Source: Phascolarctobacterium sp. (GTDB lineage: Bacteria; Bacillota; Negativicutes; Acidaminococcales; Acidaminococcaceae). From it: 23,251 bases of DNA. Below the pieces are notes generated by a model. That model did no database searches. It was not told the DNA's origin and was given only the letters and a program-made list of their open reading frames with translations. The stretch lies in NCBI GenBank assembly GCA_016302525.1, contig JAEDNJ010000004.1:1-23251 (forward strand). The letters run 5' to 3'. Below are positions 19,533 to 23,251 of this stretch, one piece after another (positions within the stretch are counted from its first letter, which is position 1; each line of letters starts with the position of its first letter). The position numbers were made by a program, and so were the translations under genes.

Positions 19533-20501
19533 ATGCTGTCTGATGAGAATAAGTTTAGAATTTTTACCGGTAATGCTAATCCTGATTTAGCACGCGAAAT
19601 CGCTGGCTATCTGGGAACTACTGTAGGCGATTCTGTTGTAAACCGCTTTAACAATGGCGAAATTCAGGTTATGATTAACGAATCTGTACGCGGCAAGGAT
19701 ATCTTCATTGTGCAACCTACCTGCGGCCCTATCGTTAACGATAATGTTATGGAGCTCTTAATCATGGCTGATGCTTTCCGCCGTGCTTCTGCTAACACCA
19801 TTACTGCTGTTGTTCCTTACTATGGCTATGCTCGCCAGGACCGTAAGGCTCGTGGCCGTGAGCCCATTACCTCTAAACTGATGGCTGATTTGATGGTTGC
19901 TTCCGGTATTACCCGTGTTGTTACTATCGACCTGCACGCAGCCCAAATTCAAGGCTTCTTTAATATTCCTTTTGACCATATGCCTGGCGGCCCGCTGATG
20001 GCAGAATATATCAAGAGCAAAAATCTTGAGGATTTAATCGTTGTCTCTCCTGACCTGGGCGGTGTTGCTCGCGCTCGTAAATTTGCAGAGGAGTTGGATT
20101 GTGGCTTAGCAATTATCGATAAACGTCGTCCTGAGCCTGGCGTTGCCGAGGTTATGAACCTCATCGGCGAGGTACAAGGCAAGACCTGCGTACTGGTTGA
20201 CGATATGGTTGATACTGCAGGCTCTCTGTGTGAGGCTTCTCGTGCTCTGGAAAAATTTGGCGCTAAGGCTGTTTATGCTTGCTGCACCCATGGTATCCTC
20301 ACTGACCCCGCTCTGAGCCGTATTGCTGCTTCCAACATCACCGAGCTGGTAATTACCAATACCATTCCTCTGGCTCCCAATAAGAAGCATCCTAAGATTA
20401 AGGTGCTCTCCATTGCTCCTATCCTGGCTGAAACCATCCTGCGCATTTATAACCAATGGTCTGTAAGCCAGCTGTTTGATTCTCACAAAATTAAACAATA
20501 A
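19533..20501 (+). CDS. prs: Ribose-phosphate pyrophosphokinase (PRPP synthetase)
   Basis: 322 residues, normal for class I enzymes. It transfers pyrophosphate from ATP to ribose 5-phosphate, giving PRPP for purine, pyrimidine, histidine, tryptophan and NAD synthesis. Seen in sequence: FNNGEIQVMINESVRG (ribose-phosphate side), PYYGYARQDRK (the ATP-binding flexible loop region), TIDLHAAQIQGFF, and the PRPP-binding loop VLVDDMVDTAGS. GGAGGG lies seven bases before the ATG. It has its own strong promoter and is followed by a terminator, so it is expressed at least partly apart from glmU. The codon choice looks more uniform than in neighbouring genes, as expected of a highly expressed gene. The C-terminal extension VSQLFDSHKIKQ is ordinary. 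Confidence 0.97.
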   Translation: MLSDENKFRIFTGNANPDLAREIAGYLGTTVGDSVVNRFNNGEIQVMINESVRGKDIFIVQPTCGPIVNDNVMELLIMADAFRRASANTITAVVPYYGYARQDRKARGREPITSKLMADLMVASGITRVVTIDLHAAQIQGFFNIPFDHMPGGPLMAEYIKSKNLEDLIVVSPDLGGVARARKFAEELDCGLAIIDKRRPEPGVAEVMNLIGEVQGKTCVLVDDMVDTAGSLCEASRALEKFGAKAVYACCTHGILTDPALSRIAASNITELVITNTIPLAPNKKHPKIKVLSIAPILAETILRIYNQWSVSQLFDSHKIKQ

Positions 20502-20524
20502 TTGCTCATAATTTGCTTATGCTT

Positions 20525-20554
20525 AGCGTCCCGTTTGCGAATGGGACGCTTTTG
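20525..20554 (+). terminator. Rho-independent terminator after prs
   Basis: AGCGTCCC (20525-20532) pairs with GGGACGCT (20543-20550) with a ten-base loop, followed by TTTTG. It separates prs from hpf. Confidence 0.88.
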
Positions 20555-20603
20555 TATTTCTAAAACATAATATGTGTAAATACTTTACAGTTTGTATTCG
20601 CAT

Positions 20604-20632
20604 TTGCTAAAAAATGCTATTAATCGTAATAA
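20604..20632 (+). promoter_or_regulatory. Candidate promoter of hpf
   Basis: TTGCTA (20604-20609), a 17-base spacer, then TAATAA (20627-20632). An alternative is TTTACA (20584-20589) with a poor -10 at 20607. The assignment is tentative, and an alternative sigma factor cannot be excluded. Confidence 0.4.
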
Positions 20633-20719
20633 AATAAAGGATTTTCTCTAGCTGTGGCGAATTAGTAAAGCAAAGGAAGTAAGATTCCTCAACCTTGCAA
20701 GAACGAGGAGGTATTAACT

Positions 20720-21244
20720 ATGAACGTTATTGTTAAAGGTAAAAACACTGTTGTGAGCCCGGCATTAAGCGAGTATTTGGAGAAGAAGCTTGTTAAGCTT
20801 ACGAAGCAATTTAAGTCTGTTGGTGATGTTACCTGCCTCTTTAAGGTAGAGCGCAACAATCATATTGTAGAAATTAGCTTCCCTGCTGGCAGTATTATGC
20901 TGCGTGCTGAGGAAAGCACTAAGGATATGTATGCTTCTATTGATTTAGCCTTAGAAAAGATTGAGCGCCAGATTCATAAATATAAAACTCGCCTCGCGAA
21001 GAGGAAATACAGCAACTTTGCTGAGCCTGTGCCAGAGGTGGAAGAGGTTCCGGAGGATGAGCTGGTAATTATCAAAAACAAACGCTTCCAGTTAGAGCCT
21101 ATGACTGCCGAGGAGGCAATTTTGCAGATGAACCTCATCAACCATGATTTCTTCGTTTACTTTGACCCAGATATGAATAATGTCAATGTGGTCTATAAGC
21201 GTAAGGATGGCAAGTACGGCTTAATCGTGCCAGAGCTTAAGTAA
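20720..21244 (+). CDS. hpf: Ribosome hibernation promoting factor, long form
   Basis: 174 residues: the long form, with an N-terminal sigma-54 modulation/S30AE domain (about 1-100) and a C-terminal dimerisation domain (about 115-174). N-terminal motifs: VIVKGKNTVVSPALSEYLEK, VEISFPAGSIMLRAEE, DMYASIDLALEKIERQIHKYK. C-terminal motifs: VIIKNKRFQLEPMTAEEAILQMNLINHDFFVY and NVVYKRKDGKYGLI, the usual S30AE-C signature. Long HPF pairs two inactive 70S ribosomes into 100S dimers in slow growth or stress. A strong GAGGAGG lies eight bases before the ATG. It is flanked by terminators and therefore probably monocistronic. Confidence 0.96.
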   Translation: MNVIVKGKNTVVSPALSEYLEKKLVKLTKQFKSVGDVTCLFKVERNNHIVEISFPAGSIMLRAEESTKDMYASIDLALEKIERQIHKYKTRLAKRKYSNFAEPVPEVEEVPEDELVIIKNKRFQLEPMTAEEAILQMNLINHDFFVYFDPDMNNVNVVYKRKDGKYGLIVPELK

Positions 21245-21443
21245 AGTTGTGGAATTAGGAAGCTTGATGAGCCTCCTAGTCTAAAATCCTCATCCTAATG
21301 ACAGCAAAATCTACTAGCTTATGGCAGAGCTTTTGAGGCGTAGTTTTCAAAAAGGCGAGGCAGGAGGATCAGGTCTTTGAGATTACTACTTTGATAAGGT
21401 GCTAGATATTATTGTTAGCTAATATACTTCATGGATAAAAACT
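21245..21443 (+). other. Gap between hpf and its terminator
   Basis: About 200 bases with no gene. There is no ORF with a ribosome site and no promoter of note. A short GGCGAGGCAGG at 21353-21363 also occurs in the prs leader at 19473-19483, probably by chance. Nothing else is recognised before the terminator at 21444. Confidence 0.4.
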
Positions 21444-21488
21444 AAAAAATCCCGCTTGCTTGGCAAAGGCTGAGCAAGTGGGATTTTT
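21444..21488. terminator. Strong terminator downstream of hpf, possibly bidirectional
   Basis: AAAAAATCCCGCTTGCT (21444-21460) pairs with AGCAAGTGGGATTTTT (21473-21488) through one G-T pair and a 12-base loop, with a T-run on each strand's 3' side. Confidence 0.9.
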
Positions 21489-21527
21489 CTTTGATAGATT
21501 ATTTTTAGTGATTGTATTTAGCTAAAC

Positions 21528-21553
21528 AAAAAGCGTGGCACCAGCACCACGCC
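21528..21553 (-). terminator. Rho-independent terminator of the ECF S-component gene
   Basis: Read on the minus strand: GCGTGG (21547-21552), an eight-base loop, CCACGC (21533-21538), then five Ts (21528-21532) and more T-rich sequence. It lies eight bases after the stop codon. Confidence 0.75.
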
Positions 21554-21560
21554 TTTGAGC

Positions 21561-22109
21561 TTACTTCTTGATAATTCTCTCGTAGGTTTCCTTCAGACCA
21601 GCCTTGTAGGTGAGCATAACACCGAAGAAGGCACCTACAGCAGCCTGCAGGATTTGGTAAGGCAGCTTAATGTAGGCATAGTGAGGTGTGCTGTAAATAA
21701 AGGCACGACCTAAGGAGTAGCCCACAACCATAATAACAGCGCCTAAGAGCACGCCGATAACAGCGCCCTTGAAGCAGGGCTTGCCAAACATTCTATTAGC
21801 GCAGTAGGAGATGACGAGGGCCTGGAAGCCATGTGTCACCAGAGAAACGAACATGGGCGTAGGATAGAAGAATAAATCGCCCAGGAAGGCACCAATACCG
21901 CCTACAGCGAAGGCACACCAGTAGTTATCCAAAAGAATAGCTGCCGTGCAGATGATAATATCGTTTAAGTAAAGACGGCCACCAGGAACGGGCAGACCAA
22001 AGGAGCTGAGCATAATGTTAATGCCCATGAAAAGTGCTGTCATGCAGAGCACAGGTGTTGTCAGCGCTGTAGCTTTATTAGCTTTAATAGAAGGATTAGC
22101 TGTTGTCAT
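21561..22109 (-). CDS. ECF transporter S component (substrate-binding membrane subunit)
   Basis: 182 residues from the ATG at 22109, five bases after AGGGGA; an in-frame ATG seven codons upstream contains that ribosome site. The protein has about five to six membrane helices. The pattern GGRLYLNDIIICTAAILLDN, followed by GGIGAFLGDLFFYPTPMFVSLVTHGFQ, is typical of the riboflavin-like/DUF1393-type S components that load vitamins or other small nutrients for group II ECF importers. The substrate cannot be decided. No riboswitch was found upstream to indicate it, and no EcfA1/A2/T genes are near, so it must share a remote energising module. A -10-like TATAAT on the minus strand at 22153-22158 suggests its own promoter. 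It is downstream of, and 129 bases from, the thiolase gene. Confidence 0.85.
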   Translation of the reverse strand: MTTANPSIKANKATALTTPVLCMTALFMGINIMLSSFGLPVPGGRLYLNDIIICTAAILLDNYWCAFAVGGIGAFLGDLFFYPTPMFVSLVTHGFQALVISYCANRMFGKPCFKGAVIGVLLGAVIMVVGYSLGRAFIYSTPHYAYIKLPYQILQAAVGAFFGVMLTYKAGLKETYERIIKK

Positions 22110-22238
22110 ATTATTCCCCTCAGCTTTCATAGATTTGTATAAATATGAGACTATTATAGCACGACTTGATTATAATAAAATTATCAAATTGAAAATAAAA
22201 TATATAACCAGAAGGGGAAATGCATAATTCAACTAGCC

Positions 22239-23042
22239 TTAGCCCTGCTTACGCTGAGCCCAAAAGCTTTTAAACTTCTTGGCCAGCTCCTTGGGATCGG
22301 GCTTAGCAGGCCACAGATCCTGCTGCTCCTGCTCGCGCATAGCAGAGGCGAGGTGCTCATAAATGCCAGGGTACTGCTCATTGAGAGCCCTGATGTGCTC
22401 CTTGACATCCTGTCGCATGGTGTGACCGTCATAGGGACAGGGGTTTTTCAAGGGCTTGAGGCCCAGCTTTTTGACGAGGGAGCGAATTTCGTACTCCCGA
22501 TAATAGAGCAGGGGGCGCAGGACGGTAATATCCATGCGCGAAAGATAGGTTACGGGCAGAAAGGTTTTCAGCTGCCCTGTCGTCATCACATTCATAAAGA
22601 AGGTTTCCACGGCATCATCATTATGGTGGGCCAGAGCTACCTTATTAAAGCCCAGCTCCTTGGCACGGCGATTAGTGGCTCCCCTACGGAAGAAGGCACA
22701 GGTGTAGCAGGGGTTCACATCACTGCTCCTTTGGGTGGCGAGGATATCGATGTCGTCGCTGTAATGCTCTAAGCCGTAGTGAGCGCAGAAATCCACCAGC
22801 TCCTGCTTAGGGAAATTAGGCGCAAACATTCCGTTGAGAGTATAGCAGGCTAAGTCAAAGGGGATGGGCGAATACTTTTTAATCTCGGCCAGCATGGCAG
22901 TCAGCAGCATACTGTCCTTGCCGCCGCTAAGGCCAATGAGGATACGGTCGCCCGGCTGCAGCATATCAAATTCTATGAGGGCCCGCCACAGCTTGCTCAG
23001 GTCATCAGCAGGCACGAAGGGCGGATTTGTTAATTTGCTCAT
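22239..23042 (-). CDS. TtcA-type tRNA 2-thiocytidine synthetase (PP-loop ATPase, Fe-S enzyme)
   Basis: 267 residues from the ATG at 23042, seven bases after AAGGAT; sixteen codons of in-frame extension upstream cover the promoter and are rejected. Motifs: the PP-loop LIGLSGGKDSMLL adenylating ATP site, the Cys pair in NPCYTCAFFRRG, AHHNDDAVETFFMN, and the third Cys in KNPCPYDG. The two-plus-one cysteine layout matches TtcA, where they hold an Fe-S cluster, and the family thiolates C32 of some tRNAs. A relative acting on another position is possible, because the PP-loop tRNA thiolases (TtcA/TtuA/Ncs6) are similar. It is divergent from an unseen plus-strand gene to the right. Confidence 0.88.
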   Translation of the reverse strand: MSKLTNPPFVPADDLSKLWRALIEFDMLQPGDRILIGLSGGKDSMLLTAMLAEIKKYSPIPFDLACYTLNGMFAPNFPKQELVDFCAHYGLEHYSDDIDILATQRSSDVNPCYTCAFFRRGATNRRAKELGFNKVALAHHNDDAVETFFMNVMTTGQLKTFLPVTYLSRMDITVLRPLLYYREYEIRSLVKKLGLKPLKNPCPYDGHTMRQDVKEHIRALNEQYPGIYEHLASAMREQEQQDLWPAKPDPKELAKKFKSFWAQRKQG

Positions 23043-23074
23043 TTTATCAATCCTTACTAAGCTAGTATGCAATA

Positions 23075-23103
23075 ATTTTAACACAATCATGCGCGAGTGT
23101 CAA
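23075..23103 (-). promoter_or_regulatory. Sigma-A-type promoter of the TtcA-type gene
   Basis: On the minus strand: a perfect TTGACA (23098-23103), a 17-base spacer, then TAAAAT (23075-23080), about 33 bases before the ATG. One of the best promoter matches in the window. Confidence 0.85.
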
Positions 23104-23176
23104 AGCAATCTAAGAGGTAATACGAACAAGTATTTATACCTTTCTTGGCTTTTGCATAGCCAGAGCGGTAAAATTG

Positions 23177-23251
23177 TGTTATAATAAAGGGCAGAAAAAT
23201 TGACTTAGCTTAATGAGAGGCCCGCAAGGGCTCGGCTTAATGATGGAGGAA
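23177..23251 (+). promoter_or_regulatory. Promoter, small hairpin and ribosome site of a gene beyond the right edge
   Basis: An extended -10, TGTTATAAT (23177-23185), starts a leader with the GCAA-tetraloop hairpin GCCCGCAAGGGC (about 23220-23230) flanked by GAG/CTC. The window ends in TGGAGGAA, a good ribosome site, so a plus-strand gene must begin within the next ten bases or so. Nothing can be said of its product. Confidence 0.55.

Noticed and set aside
19473..21363. Shared GGCGAGGCAGG in the prs leader and after hpf
   Set aside because: Only 11 bases, not palindromic, and one copy lies downstream of a gene; likely chance.
22110..22238. Riboswitch before the ECF S-component gene
   Set aside because: Many S components have one, so I looked. 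The leader is short and AT-rich with no conserved aptamer features.

Overview
The window looks like the chromosome of an anaerobic Firmicute with moderate GC, most plausibly one of the Negativicutes (Acidaminococcaceae/Phascolarctobacterium-like). That placement is inferred from protein style, strong AGGAGG-type ribosome binding sites, sigma-A-type promoters with 17-base spacers, and the housekeeping cluster ispE-gntR-NTP transferase-glmU-prs-hpf. It was not tested by any search. No tRNA, rRNA, CRISPR array, intact insertion sequence or phage gene was seen.

Layout. (1) Positions 1-4694, minus strand: a signalling operon read from about 4768 downward. It encodes a cytosolic PAS hybrid histidine kinase with receiver and HPt domains, a stand-alone FIST sensor protein, a receiver/HD-GYP response regulator (predicted c-di-GMP phosphodiesterase), and the first 22 codons of a YigZ/IMPACT-family gene that starts with TTG and runs off the left edge. 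(2) 5083-9052, plus strand: a ClC-type chloride/proton antiporter with a C-terminal TrkA-C domain, then a second soluble hybrid kinase with two receivers and no HPt. (3) 9053-15167, plus strand: an AT-richer accessory stretch. It holds a small secreted protein, a 508-residue regulator with two helix-turn-helix domains, and a three-gene operon of a secreted Cys-containing protein, a two-helix membrane protein and an LtaS-like membrane sulfatase. (4) 15168-15605: a gene gap that appears to be its own short transcription unit, possibly a small RNA or small protein. (5) 15606-21244, plus strand: ispE, a FadR/FCD-type gntR, a MobA-like nucleotidyltransferase, glmU, prs and long-form hpf. (6) 21561-23042, minus strand: an orphan ECF transporter S component and a TtcA-type tRNA thiolase. 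The window ends with a promoter, a small hairpin and a ribosome binding site for a plus-strand gene lying outside.

How the parts may work together. The left operon contains every step of a phosphorelay (His kinase, receiver, HPt, output receiver) ending in c-di-GMP breakdown, with FIST as the likely ligand sensor. In the accessory stretch, the small secreted-protein gene and the tandem-HTH gene share an identical 13-base palindrome (TTGTCAATGACAA) upstream. The HTH gene is also preceded by a diverged tandem duplication of its own promoter and start codon. In the housekeeping block a TGTATACA palindrome sits at the expected transcription start of ispE, where the co-transcribed GntR regulator could bind and autoregulate isoprenoid and cell-wall precursor genes.
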